From Brachionus koreanus (lineage: Eukaryota > Rotifera > Eurotatoria > Ploima > Brachionidae), in the NCBI GenBank assembly GCA_016987375.1, contig PJRA01000443.1, positions 1,192,667-1,205,752 of the forward strand: DNA of 13,086 nt, read 5' to 3'. A program made the position numbers and the translations under genes. The notes beneath the pieces are model-generated. The model did not search any database, had not been told where the DNA came from, and saw only the letters and a program-made list of their open reading frames with translations. Numbering within the stretch: the first letter of the stretch is position 1; each line of letters opens with the position of its first letter. Below, piece by piece: positions 1-7,754 of this stretch.

Positions 1-5
1 CTTAC

Positions 6-56
6 AATGGGCTGAACCATAACTTTTTGAACCTTTTGGTTTCCCCTGAAAGCCAT
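6..56 (-). CDS. SNRPE: Small nuclear ribonucleoprotein E (Sm E), first coding exon, partial
   Basis: Read on the minus strand from the ATG at 56, this exon encodes MAFRGNQKVQKVMVQPI. That is nearly identical to the N-terminus of animal SmE (MAYRG..QKVQKVMVQPI). SmE is one of the seven proteins of the Sm ring that binds U1, U2, U4 and U5 snRNAs and forms the spliceosomal snRNP core. The exon holds 17 complete codons and ends at position 6. Bases 5 to 1 read GTAAG on the minus strand, a good 5' splice site in phase 0, so the Sm1 and Sm2 motifs lie beyond the left edge. The short stretch matches the family base by base in meaning, so the identification is firm although about four fifths of the protein is missing. 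The gene diverges from the orphan gene that starts at 758. Confidence 0.88.
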
Positions 57-721
57 CTTCACTTTTTTTTTTTAATTCTTTTGAAATGTGTTGATTGAAA
101 TTTAATTTAAAATAAATAAAAAACTGAAGCATTTCAAATTTATTCTGTCGAGCAAAAATAACTTAATTTTATTTTACACAAGTTTCAGAAATTTAGTCCT
201 ATACCTATCAGATTCAAATAAATAAGGTCTTATGAAAAATTGTTTTTTTTTGTTTAGTGAAATTTTTTCAAATGCTAATTATCTTAAGCGATTAGAGTTA
301 ATAGAAAATCTCAGATTAAAATCTAAAAATAGCTTGTTATAGGTAAAAAAATTAAGCCAATTTACTAATCTAAGAATTATAATGGTTTTTTTTTTACGTC
401 GACTCAAACAGTTATGTTAAAAAAGTAAAGATTTTAATGTATTATCCACTTCCGATATTAGGAGCATACTTGAGACTCATAATCAAGACTTAAGCTAAAA
501 AAAATTAAGCAAATTAATTTTATTAAAGTATGAATAATTTATAAAATAAATAATATATTGAAATTGCTTGCTTTTCAAATGTTTAATTCATAAATTTTAA
601 ATGGTACTTATTAAGCACGAAAAATATCTTAGCTATTTTGTGCTCAACACGAAATCACATAAGACTTTAATAAATCATACATTTTTTAATTAATATTAAT
701 AAAAGCTATTTCCTTTTGCAG
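57..721. other. Intergenic region between SNRPE and the orphan gene
   Basis: This AT-rich stretch contains several T or A runs (for example 68-79, 242-250 and 385-393). It must hold the 5' regions of two divergent genes. I see no coding exon, RNA gene or repeat. The right end, 707-721, is a pyrimidine tract followed by CAG and reads as a 3' splice site (listed separately). A 30-codon open frame starts at ATG 601 but has nothing to support it. Confidence 0.6.
707..721 (+). promoter_or_regulatory. Probable 3' splice acceptor just upstream of the orphan gene
   Basis: The sequence is a pyrimidine-rich tract ending TTTTGCAG at 721, 36 nt before the ATG at 758. It is the best-looking splice acceptor in the left half of the window. 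No convincing donor or coding exon lies upstream, so it marks either a 5'-UTR intron or a spliced-leader trans-splicing site. The open frame continues through it, which is why the first residues of the longest frame (before the Met at 758) are not taken as protein. Confidence 0.55.
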
Positions 722-757
722 ATTTATTTCTTTAAATATTTAATTTTGTTCAAGAAA

Positions 758-1660
758 ATGATACTCAACAATTTTTATGGAAAGTTCGACGAAGGTGTGC
801 AATTTCATAAAATTTACGAAAAAAATATTGATTTGAGTAAATTTGAAGAGCAGTATTCCATGTCTACAAACAAATCAAAGCAATTTTCAAATCCAATAAA
901 GAATTTGAAGTCAGATTCAGCAAAAAAAATAGACACCAGAAATGAAGTATCGCTGACTGAAAACAAAAGATTGGGTAAAGAAAAAAATAAACTAAGTGAT
1001 TCTAATGCCAAGCAAGTATCAATTTTGGATTTTGATTCTGCAAATGAGAAACATGAAGACCAAAAAAGAAATCGACTTTCAAATCGAAGCCAGCTTTTCA
1101 CAGCAATGACAATTGACGCCAAATTAGCAACCAATACATCAATTCTCAATTTAAAATCTCCAATAAATTATAATATCAAAAAAATTGGTCAGGATGCAAT
1201 AAAGTTTCCAAAACTGATCGAGCAAGATAGTAATAGTAATAGAGTACCATTTAATATAAATAGACTAATACCAAGGAATCGAAATGATGAGGACTTTTCG
1301 CTACCACTGATTTCAAATAAAAAACCAATGGATAGCCAATTGTGCTTGAGGTCAGAAAAAGCTTACTTAGTTGATAAAAATAAACTAATAAATGAAAATT
1401 TGATTGATTTTGAGTGTAGTAGAAAAAAGCCTATTGAAATTTTTAGTGAAAATCAATTTTCAAAACAAAATTTTGAGATATTTTTGAGAAATAAGAATCG
1501 ACGAAAAGAGCACATGAAAGAAATTAAGCCGATCGAATCCAGAAAAATTTCAAAAACAATCAAGAAAGAAAAATTCAAGACTAGTATTTCACCATCAGTT
1601 AAATTTTCAGAAGTGAATGAAAAAGTCTATCTAGAAATATTCATTCCCACAGTTGTATAG
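758..1660 (+). CDS. Orphan Lys/Asn/Ser-rich protein, probably mostly disordered, 300 aa
   Basis: I do not recognise this gene. The frame is open for 300 codons in DNA so AT-rich that random frames close quickly, which supports a real gene. I chose ATG 758 (MILNNFYGKFDEG) because a splice acceptor ends at 721 and the codons between look like leader. The protein is hydrophilic, rich in Lys, Asn, Ser and Glu, with no signal peptide, membrane segment or zinc ligands. Residues 250-275 or so are strongly basic (RRKEHMKEIK, SKTIKKEKFK). The C-terminus is different in character: VKFSEVNEKV at 281-290 resembles the VxFSExV core of protein phosphatase 1 docking motifs, although the usual basic residue just before Val is Ser. 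The last residues, TVV, fit a class I PDZ ligand. These two readings are inference. A poly(A) signal follows the stop after 8 bases. Confidence 0.7.
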   Translation: MILNNFYGKFDEGVQFHKIYEKNIDLSKFEEQYSMSTNKSKQFSNPIKNLKSDSAKKIDTRNEVSLTENKRLGKEKNKLSDSNAKQVSILDFDSANEKHEDQKRNRLSNRSQLFTAMTIDAKLATNTSILNLKSPINYNIKKIGQDAIKFPKLIEQDSNSNRVPFNINRLIPRNRNDEDFSLPLISNKKPMDSQLCLRSEKAYLVDKNKLINENLIDFECSRKKPIEIFSENQFSKQNFEIFLRNKNRRKEHMKEIKPIESRKISKTIKKEKFKTSISPSVKFSEVNEKVYLEIFIPTVV

Positions 1661-1668
1661 CTATTATC

Positions 1669-1674
1669 AATAAA
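1669..1674 (+). terminator. AATAAA poly(A) signal of the orphan gene
   Basis: A canonical AATAAA lies 8 bases after the TAG stop at 1658-1660. It would give an unusually short 3' UTR and supports the frame's stop as the true end. In such AT-rich DNA AATAAA is common by chance, so the position rather than the motif is the evidence. Confidence 0.45.
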
Positions 1675-2199
1675 TTATTAAAATTTTGAATGTTTTTTGT
1701 CTCTAAAAATAAAATATTTATTTTCAAGGTAAAATAGTCAGCATTTATTTCTAAAATAAAAATAATTTTCTATTGCTTCCAAACAAAATAAACAATTTTT
1801 TTAATGACAATATTGAAAGCAAATAATTGAAGCTCATTTTGTTTTTGCTACAAAACAATCACTAAACTATTTTCTTAATTACAAACTTAATATTGATTTT
1901 AGCAAAAAAAAAATAAATGTTGTTTAAATATATTTAGAAAAAATGTGTTTTTGAAAAAATATTAGAAAAATAGTTTTAACCATTTGTTAGAAAAAAATTT
2001 GATTTTTGTTGAAATTTTTTTTAAAATTTTTTTAGTTTTTAATTATGTGGCAAAGTAAAATGTAAAGATAAAATTTCATTTTTCAAATTTGATAAGAACA
2101 CAAATAATTTTCCATTTTTGAAAAATTTTTCAAAAAAGTTCCATTTTAGCATCACGTGTTATTTGCTTTTTTTAGAAATTAAATTTTGGCTTTTATCTT
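1675..2199. other. Intergenic AT-rich DNA, nothing recognised
   Basis: Both strands are closed in all frames beyond a few dozen codons. There are many poly-A and poly-T runs and repeated TTTTTGAAAAAT-like motifs around 1940-2130. No protein similarity, RNA gene or clear repeat could be supported. Confidence 0.55.
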
Positions 2200-2323
2200 C
2201 CAAATTTGGTCTGTGTTAAAAGAGATTAAAAAAAAATTATAAAAAACTCTGCAATTGTGCAAAATAGTATATGCATTAGAAATTTATAAAGATTAAATTG
2301 CTTTTTACACAGACTAAAATTGG
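2200..2323. repeat. Imperfect inverted repeat, 23-bp arms, 78-bp spacer
   Basis: The left arm at 2200-2222 and the reverse complement of the right arm at 2301-2323 agree at 20 of 23 positions. Both carry the core AGTCTGTGT or its one-base variant GGTCTGTGT. The spacer of 78 bp has no coding potential. Weaker similarity (CCATTTTTGA-like words) continues outside both arms. This could be a small MITE, a remnant of one, or a hairpin-forming sequence. No target duplication was found, so the class is unknown. Confidence 0.5.
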
Positions 2324-2749
2324 GTGGCAAAAACCTTGTAAGCTCAAAAATGGCAGAAAATTAAAAAGTTATAAATTTTCATTTTAAACTTTATCAAGAG
2401 ATATTTTCTAGGGGTATGGGCAAATAAAGGGGCTATTTTTAAAATTCGTTTTCAATTTCTTAAAAATATGGAAAAAAATAATTTAAAGTTTTATTGCTGA
2501 ATTTTTAATAGACATTTATTAATTTCAATATTTTAATTACTTAAATATGTAATCAAAAAATTAAATACTGAATTTTGAACAAAAAAAAAATATATATTTT
2601 TATCGTAATTACGTTTTAATTTGTCACTTTTCTAATTTATTAATACATAATTGATTGAAATGAAACTTTAAAAAAAAAAAAAACGAAAACTAAGTATTGA
2701 TTTATCTGATAATTTTCAATTCAAATCTTTGTTAATTTTCTGCTTTTTA
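2324..2749. other. Intergenic AT-rich DNA, nothing recognised
   Basis: The sequence consists of A/T runs (for example 2579-2590 and 2669-2683) and no frame of useful length. It leads into the transposase relic that starts at 2750. I see nothing to annotate. Confidence 0.5.
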
Positions 2750-3245
2750 ATGACTGAAGTTGAAAACTCGAATTGGAATTCTATGCTTAGCCAGTAATAA
2801 AAAACGCAGGATTGGATAGATGCTTTCAAGTGGCAACGGCTAGATAAACAAATTTTGAAAAGTGAGGGCAAATATTATACTCCATCAAAAGAACAATTAA
2901 CAACATCAATAGTTAACATCAATTAAGGATGGTTAAAAAACTACAAATGGATCATGTGATTGCCATAAGCTCTCGATTAAGTAAGTATTTTAATTTTTTT
3001 TTAATATTATTATCTATTTATATTTATTTAAGAACTCTGTAATTTCAAAAATATTGCAATGAACATTCCTTTTGAAAGAAAAAGACATACAAGTCGTCCG
3101 AAACTTACCATAAAAGCATTGACAAAACAGTCAAATGAAACTCAAGCAATCAGTGAAATACGCATCAGTATTTGCGAAGATTCTGAAACAGAAGAGATAG
3201 GCGAGCCATTAGCAAAAAAAGTAGAGTTGAAATTATTGAAAAATA
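2750..3245 (+). pseudogene. Decayed MULE-like transposase, SWIM zinc finger and basic tail (copy 1)
   Basis: Broken frames on the plus strand line up with the C-terminal half of MULE-type transposases and with the better copy at 11228-12205. A stretch around 2807-2923 reads WIDAFKWQRLDKQ then KYYTPSKEQ, with TAA stops at 2795, 2798 and 2924. At 2955-2963 lies Cys-Asp-Cys, the first half of a SWIM finger, and at 3038-3046 Cys-Asn-Phe, where CxH is expected. Between them sits an intron-like segment, 2981-3032 (GTAAGT...TTTAAG, 52 nt), the size of true introns in this window. If removed, 22 nt remain between the cysteine codons, one off from a whole number of codons. Downstream, 3059-3245 encodes IPFERKRHTSRPK and an acidic stretch DSETEEI, matching IPISQKRNRGRPTK and TTDEEDEIEI in the other copy. 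The frame is then broken by a MITE. Clearly dead. Confidence 0.6.
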
Positions 3246-3956
3246 CCGTATTTTCTCGCGTAATATCCTTGGGATATTAAACAGGACATGTCTTTAAAGC
3301 CCATGGGTAATCTTATGAAATTATTGCTTTTTTAAAATTTTAATAACCCTCGAACATTAGATGAAACGGATATTTTTTAATTATTGTTTGATTATTAAAA
3401 AATTACATTTTTAATTATTTAATTGATATTTGAAAATTTTTTATTTACAAAAAGTTTTACATTAATTAAAAAAAAAAAATGGACTTATCTATTTAAAATA
3501 AAATTAAAAAAGGATATTTTCAAATCACAAAAATATTTAAAGACAAGATAAAACAGCATAATAAAAACTATATTATTCATTATCGAGTTCGAGTTCTCCC
3601 CATTTTAACAGATTAGATTTTAAAATTTAACACATTCATTTATCATTATATATACTAATGCTTTCAAAGTTCAATGACGCTTAAAAAACATAGTTGTTTA
3701 TATGGGATTACAGAAACAAAATTCTTTTATAAGAGATTAATTTATAAAGATTAACTGAATCAAAATGACTGAGCTTCAACCACGCCTGAACATTACCTTG
3801 AAAATTACCTTGTATCACTTAATGTCACTTAATGTTTCATATAATGTACAGGGGCTATTATTATTGCAAAAATTGCTTAGTTTCATATAATTTCCTAGTG
3901 ACATTAGATCATGTCTCATTTAAGTTCCCAATGGGATATTACGCGAGAAAATACAG
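3246..3956. mobile_element. 711-bp MITE with TA target duplication (Tc1/mariner-type)
   Basis: The outermost 23 bp on the left (3246-3268) and the reverse complement of the right end (3934-3956) agree at 22 positions. Both read C(C/T)GTATTTTCTCGCG then TAATATCC. After a 2-base gap the similarity continues (TTGGGA, TTAAA, GACATG) so that each imperfect terminal repeat is about 50 bp. TA lies immediately outside each end (3244-3245 and 3957-3958), the target duplication of the Tc1/mariner superfamily. The inside is AT-rich with no long frame, so the element cannot move itself. A 10-bp unit TCACTTAATG occurs twice in tandem at 3815-3834. The element sits inside a decayed transposase: host sequence resumes after 3958 with another basic stretch. 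The TIR differs from the candidate end at 7063, so the transposase relic there is probably not its helper. Confidence 0.85.
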
Positions 3957-3958
3957 TA

Positions 3959-4010
3959 AAGACAAATAAGCGCGGAAGATAAGCCGGATCAAAAGACAAA
4001 AAAATAGATT
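3959..4010 (+). pseudogene. Continuation of transposase relic copy 1 beyond the MITE
   Basis: Immediately after the right TA the sequence encodes, in one frame, ARKISRIKRQKNRLS with a TAA before it. This is a basic stretch placed where copy 2 (11228-11616) has its second AT-hook-like motif NKGRPSKRQR. Joining 3243 to 3957 with a single TA restores the left-hand context, so this is the likely tail of the interrupted relic. The match is short and rests mainly on position. Confidence 0.4.
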
Positions 4011-4671
4011 AAGTCATTTTTTTGTTATATTAAAAATATATTTTGATTATATTTTTATTTTTTTGCTTTAACTAGTTAATTTGTATTACTTTTTTCTAAA
4101 TAATAATATTAAATAAAAATTTGTTCTAAATTCAGTAATGTAGTTTTTTTTTTGCTGCTTAATGCTTCTAGCATTCAACTTTTCAATAAGTCAAATTCAA
4201 ATAACATTAACAATTTATATCATATCTTTTTTTGCTAATAAAGTTATGTAATTAAGAAATTTAATTGATCGAAAATGTTCTATTCAAATTCAAAATTAAA
4301 TTATTGAAAATAATAGTGGTTTTTTAGTATAATCAAAAGCAAACCTTATATTAAACTACAATAACGAGTTCATTATCTATTTTTGACAATTTCCGGAGAC
4401 ACATTTATATGCTCCGATTAAAAATTACCACGTATAAATTTGAATTTTCTAAACAGTACATTCATTGTGTTTTATTTAATCAAATGATAAATCTAAAATA
4501 ATATTTGAAATTGCAAATTGCAAATTTGAAAGGATTACTAGAATACATTAATGAATATACATAATATTTTCTCTTTGTTGACGTAGAAACTTTCATATGT
4601 TTAAGACAATAAGAAAATTATTTCTAGATATTTATTTTTTATTCAATTAAAAAAAAAAAGTCCATTTAACA
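4011..4671. other. Intergenic region upstream of LMAN1, nothing recognised
   Basis: The stretch is AT-rich with no supported exon or repeat. A small perfect inverted repeat CGGAG...CTCCG at about 4393-4415 is too short to interpret. The end, ATTTTAG at 4671-4677, can act as a 3' splice site immediately before the LMAN1 start, suggesting either a 5'-UTR intron or trans-splicing. Confidence 0.5.
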
Positions 4672-4678
4672 TTTTAGC

Positions 4679-6434
4679 ATGAATTCCATTTATTTGAGTG
4701 TAGCCATCGTAGCTAGTTTGTACATAAATTTAATAGATGCCTTCGTTCCGCCTGATATTACGAGACGTTTTGAATACAAGCTCAGTTTTAAGGGTCCTCA
4801 TTTAGTTTTCAAGGATGGAAGTGTGCCATTTTGGCAACACGGAGGCTCAGCGATTCCATCCAACGATCAAATAAGAATAACTCCTTCCCTGCGGAGTCAA
4901 AAAGGCCGAGTTTGGTGCCAGAATCAAATAACAAGTGCTGATTGGGAAATCGAAGTTCTAATGAGAGTTAGTGGCAGAAGTCGAGTTGGTGCTGATGGTA
5001 TGGCAATTTGGTACACTGATAAAATTGGAAACGAAGGCCCAGTTTTTGGCTCGTCAGATCAATGGAATGGACTTGGTATTTTTCTAGACTCTTTTGATAA
5101 TGATGCTCAAGTAAAACTGCTACTATCTAGAAATTCTATTTATGAATTTTATTTTATAGCAAAATAACCCTTACATTTCTGTGATGACCAATGATGGCAC
5201 AAAAACATATGATCATCATCGAGATGGCATTACTCAGCAACTTGCTGGTTGTCTGAGAGACTTTAGAAATAAACCATTTCCAATTCGTATCAAAGTAGAA
5301 TATTACAAGAGAACACTTACTGTTTACTACCATGGAGGTCTTAGCAACGATTTGTCAAATTATGAAATATGCGCCCGAGTCGAAAATATTGACTTGCCCA
5401 AAAGTGGACATTTTGGTGTTAGTGCGGCTACTGGTGGTTTAGCCGATGACCATGATGTACTTGCATTTTTGACTCATTCTTTAATTGACAATTCAGTTCC
5501 CAGCAATACACCATCTACTGAAGAGCAAAAAAAATATGATAAAGAATACGAAGAATTCATGAAGCAGCTAGAAGCTGAAAAAGAAAAATTTAGAAAAGAA
5601 CATCCGGAAAAACAGGAGGAAATGGACGATAAAAAACTAGTAATGCACTATATAAAAATAGAAAAAAAATTTTTTTTTAAATTTTTGTCTAGTATGAACC
5701 TGAAACAGATAGACAATTTAGAACTATTTTAGACATACAAAATATGATACAACAATCGGTAAGATCACTGGATGGAAAAATAGCTGAGGTTTTAGGAAGA
5801 CAAGAGAGAATAGTGTCTTTATTGGCAACACAACAACCTCAGGGAGGGCAACCAAATGCACAATTGAATATTGATACTATTCGACGAGATGAGGTAAATA
5901 ATTTGATGAATCAACAAGGCGAGTTGGTCAGAACTATTCGAGATATATAGTAACTAAACAAAAAAATTTCTCAATTGAGATTTTATTTTTTTTTTATTTT
6001 CAAGTTCATCAGTGTCTGAAGTACAAAGAAAAACAAGTTTTATCCATGATTCGGCAAGAAATCAGCCAAATCCAATTAGCAGTCAAAATCAGGCATTACA
6101 TAATCAAATTGATCCTGCTACAATCCAACAAATAAGTGATGGCGTAAAAAATTTTAGATTCGAAATGGCCAATTTACTTAATAGAGTACAGAAATTTTTA
6201 CAAAATTTATACCAATATTTATCTTTAATTCATTTTTTTTAGAACCAAGTCAAATGTCCAGAAACAAGTTCATGTTTATCTCCGTTTTTCTTCATTGTGA
6301 TAATAGTTGCCCAAAGCTTAATTTTTGTAGTGTATAGTTACATCAAGTAATATAATCTAATTCTAATTAATCAATTGAAATTTTTTCTCTCTCATAGACA
6401 TAGATCTGAGTCTCAGATGAAAAAGTTCTACTAG
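4679..6434 (+). CDS. LMAN1: ERGIC-53 / LMAN1, L-type lectin cargo receptor, complete, six exons
   Basis: Exons 4679-5110, 5160-5639, 5693-5949, 6005-6185, 6243-6346 and 6398-6434 (all GT...AG, phases 0, 0, 2, 0, 2) give 496 residues, close to human ERGIC-53 (510). Residues 1-21 form a signal peptide. The lectin domain covers about 22-255 and keeps the residues known in the human protein to bind mannose: D106 (in GADG), N141 (in DSFDND), H163 (in YDHH), G236 and L238 (in TGGLADDHD). D137 and D166 match calcium ligands. C175 and C215 match the lectin disulfide. Residues 260-370 are charged and coiled-coil-like, as in the stalk. C455 and C461 precede the membrane helix (465-484) and match the oligomer disulfides. 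The tail ends KKFY: the dilysine ER-retrieval signal is kept but the usual final Phe is Tyr. The protein cycles between ER and Golgi carrying glycoproteins. AATAAA lies at 6500. Confidence 0.95.
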
Positions 6435-6499
6435 AGCACAAATCAAATGTGATGCCTAATCGTTTGGAATATAAATGGCAGCTTTAATTCAGTGATACC

Positions 6500-6505
6500 A
6501 ATAAA
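6500..6505 (+). terminator. AATAAA poly(A) signal of LMAN1
   Basis: The motif lies 65 bases after the LMAN1 stop (6432-6434), at a typical distance, in the first stretch after the gene that departs from coding composition. Confidence 0.5.
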
Positions 6506-6819
6506 TACAAAAATATTTTTAAATTTTTTTTTCTTAATATTTTAGTTGTTTGCTCTATGTCCTATTCTTATTATTATCTAATTTTGATTTGACTTGTTTA
6601 AATAAAAATTAAATCTAGGACTTAGATCTTTAAAAAATAATTGATTAAGTTCAGCACAAAATTTTTATTTATTTATTTTTTTTTATTTAATTTTTCTTAT
6701 GACCGTTTATTTATTGATAATTGAATATCAACAAAAAAAAATTTTGTCTTATTTTTTAAATTAAATTTGAAAAAAAAAGTATCAAAAAATTCTTTTGCTT
6801 TATTTTTAAATATTACTTG
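6506..6819. other. AT-rich DNA between LMAN1 and transposon relics
   Basis: It contains long A and T runs (for example 6670-6684, 6733-6742 and 6769-6778) and no frame or repeat I can support. It may include older, unreadable upstream parts of the retrotransposon relic that becomes recognisable at 6820. Confidence 0.5.
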
Positions 6820-7050
6820 AGCCAGATGTTTAAAATAGTAAACGGTTTAGATAAAATCAATTTGATTAATGAAATAAATTATGCGAAAAGTCTGTCATTG
6901 AATATGAGAAGATCTCATAATAAAGGATTTGTTCTGAAAATCAACAAAAAAAGGCTCATTCCAATATAGCTTTCTTACTAATTTGGAACAAATTGTCAGA
7001 GCATGTAAATCAGCGAAGTCAGTAAACAGTTTTAAATCCAATACTGTAAT
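6820..7050 (+). pseudogene. Relic of the C-terminal end of a non-LTR (LINE-type) reverse transcriptase ORF
   Basis: From 6820 one frame reads SQMFKIVNGLDKINLI then INYAKSLSLNMRRSHNKGF. This is the pattern that closes many LINE-type ORF2 proteins: a helix with Y/MFKI(L/V)NGL followed by a basic R-x-H-N stretch. After a stop at about 6967 the similarity continues in other frames: FLTN, IWNKLSEHV (the W-N-x-L-P-E-x-V motif) and SAKSVNSFKSN (the S-A-x-S-V-N-x-F-K motif just before the C-terminus). At least two frameshifts and several stops show it is dead. The catalytic domain is absent. It stops about 12 bp before the candidate outer end of a Tc1/mariner element at 7062, which may have landed in it. 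The assignment rests on recalled family motifs. Confidence 0.6.
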
Positions 7051-7061
7051 TAACTAACTAC

Positions 7062-7159
7062 TAACGGGTGTAGAATATAAAATGGCACAAAATTAATTTT
7101 ATCATAAAATTTTTTTTTTCAAATTTATGACTGAACCCTCCTATTTTGAAAAAATAATA
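7062..7159 (-). repeat. Candidate 3' terminal region of the Tc1/mariner relic
   Basis: Reading outward from the transposase stop, the sequence ends in a distinct non-homopolymer block whose plus-strand form is TA then ACGGGTGTAGAATATAAAATG (7062 onward). It is close to a stop codon of a mariner-type gene at the usual distance (about 100 bp) and is preceded by TA. No matching opposite end is in the window, so the element is truncated and the boundary is a guess. Confidence 0.35.
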
Positions 7160-7440
7160 TCACTTAAGATATTGAACTCCATGACGACGTATGATATCGA
7201 GCCTATAGCGAACACTCTTGGTATGGTCTTGTAAAATCATAGGGTCAATATTGCTCAGGCAAGGCCCGAATTTTGTTTTCGAGTTGCCTAAGGTTTTTTG
7301 CCATCCAATCATCTTCATAAACTTTAGCTTTCAAATTTCCCCAAAAATCTTCAATTGATCGTGCTTTTGGTACGTTTGCTGGTTTCACTTTTTTAGCAGA
7401 ATAAGGTTCGCGCGTAGCAAAACTACCGCACTATCTGAAT
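7160..7440 (-). pseudogene. Relic of a Tc1/mariner DDE transposase, C-terminal third
   Basis: On the minus strand the frame from about 7440 reads DSAVVLLRANLILLKK. This matches the region of the second catalytic Asp, though the usual D-x-A-x-x-H-Y is damaged. A shifted frame gives VKPANVPKARSIEDFWGNLK: the N-P-x-N-x-P-x-A-R-P-I-E-D-F-W block that holds the last Glu of the DD(34)E triad. It goes on with KVYEDDWMAKNLRQLENKI, a stop, then in another frame SVRYRLDIIRRHGVQYLK and TGA at 7160-7162, the typical S-V-R-x-R-x...R-R-H-G end. Only about 27 residues lie between the Asp and Glu instead of 34. The N-terminal DNA-binding part and first catalytic Asp are missing. It catalyses nothing now. Confidence 0.8.
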
Positions 7441-7754
7441 TTAAAAGAACCAACTTTAAATTATTAATCTGCATACTAAAAAATCCTAGGGAAAATATGT
7501 TTAGGTGAGTAAAAAAATAAATTTTTTGGCTGGATCACCTCAAAGATTCAAAAAAAAAAGTATCTTGTCTTCAAGCTGTAATAACTCATGTTATAATATG
7601 CATATCCTAATAGTATTGTATCAATTCTGATAGGGAATTATCTCTTCTACAAAATAGTGACTTATTTGAAATACCATTCTTCATTTTACCAAGACCATGA
7701 TCAAAAAATGGTAAAATTTTGGGTTTTTTTCAGTTTTTTTGTATCTCCTCCGCA
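7441..7754. other. Non-coding stretch with a small perfect stem-loop
   Basis: There is no protein similarity here. ATTTTACCA at 7683-7691 and its exact reverse complement TGGTAAAAT at 7709-7717 form a 9-bp stem with a 17-nt loop. The rest is AT-rich. It may hold unreadable upstream parts of the Tc1/mariner relic. Confidence 0.45.

Noticed and set aside
601..693. 30-codon frame before the orphan gene
   Set aside because: No donor site joins it to the acceptor at 721 in a convincing way, and it has no similarity to anything.
814..1149. Minus-strand open frame of 111 codons
   Set aside because: It lies entirely opposite the orphan gene, is a Ser/Phe/Leu-rich mirror of Lys/Asn/Ser codons, and shows no family resemblance.
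5111..5167. Read-through end of LMAN1 exon 1 as a separate short lectin
   Set aside because: It continues into a 49-nt intron; splicing at 5110/5160 restores the conserved NNP segment exactly.
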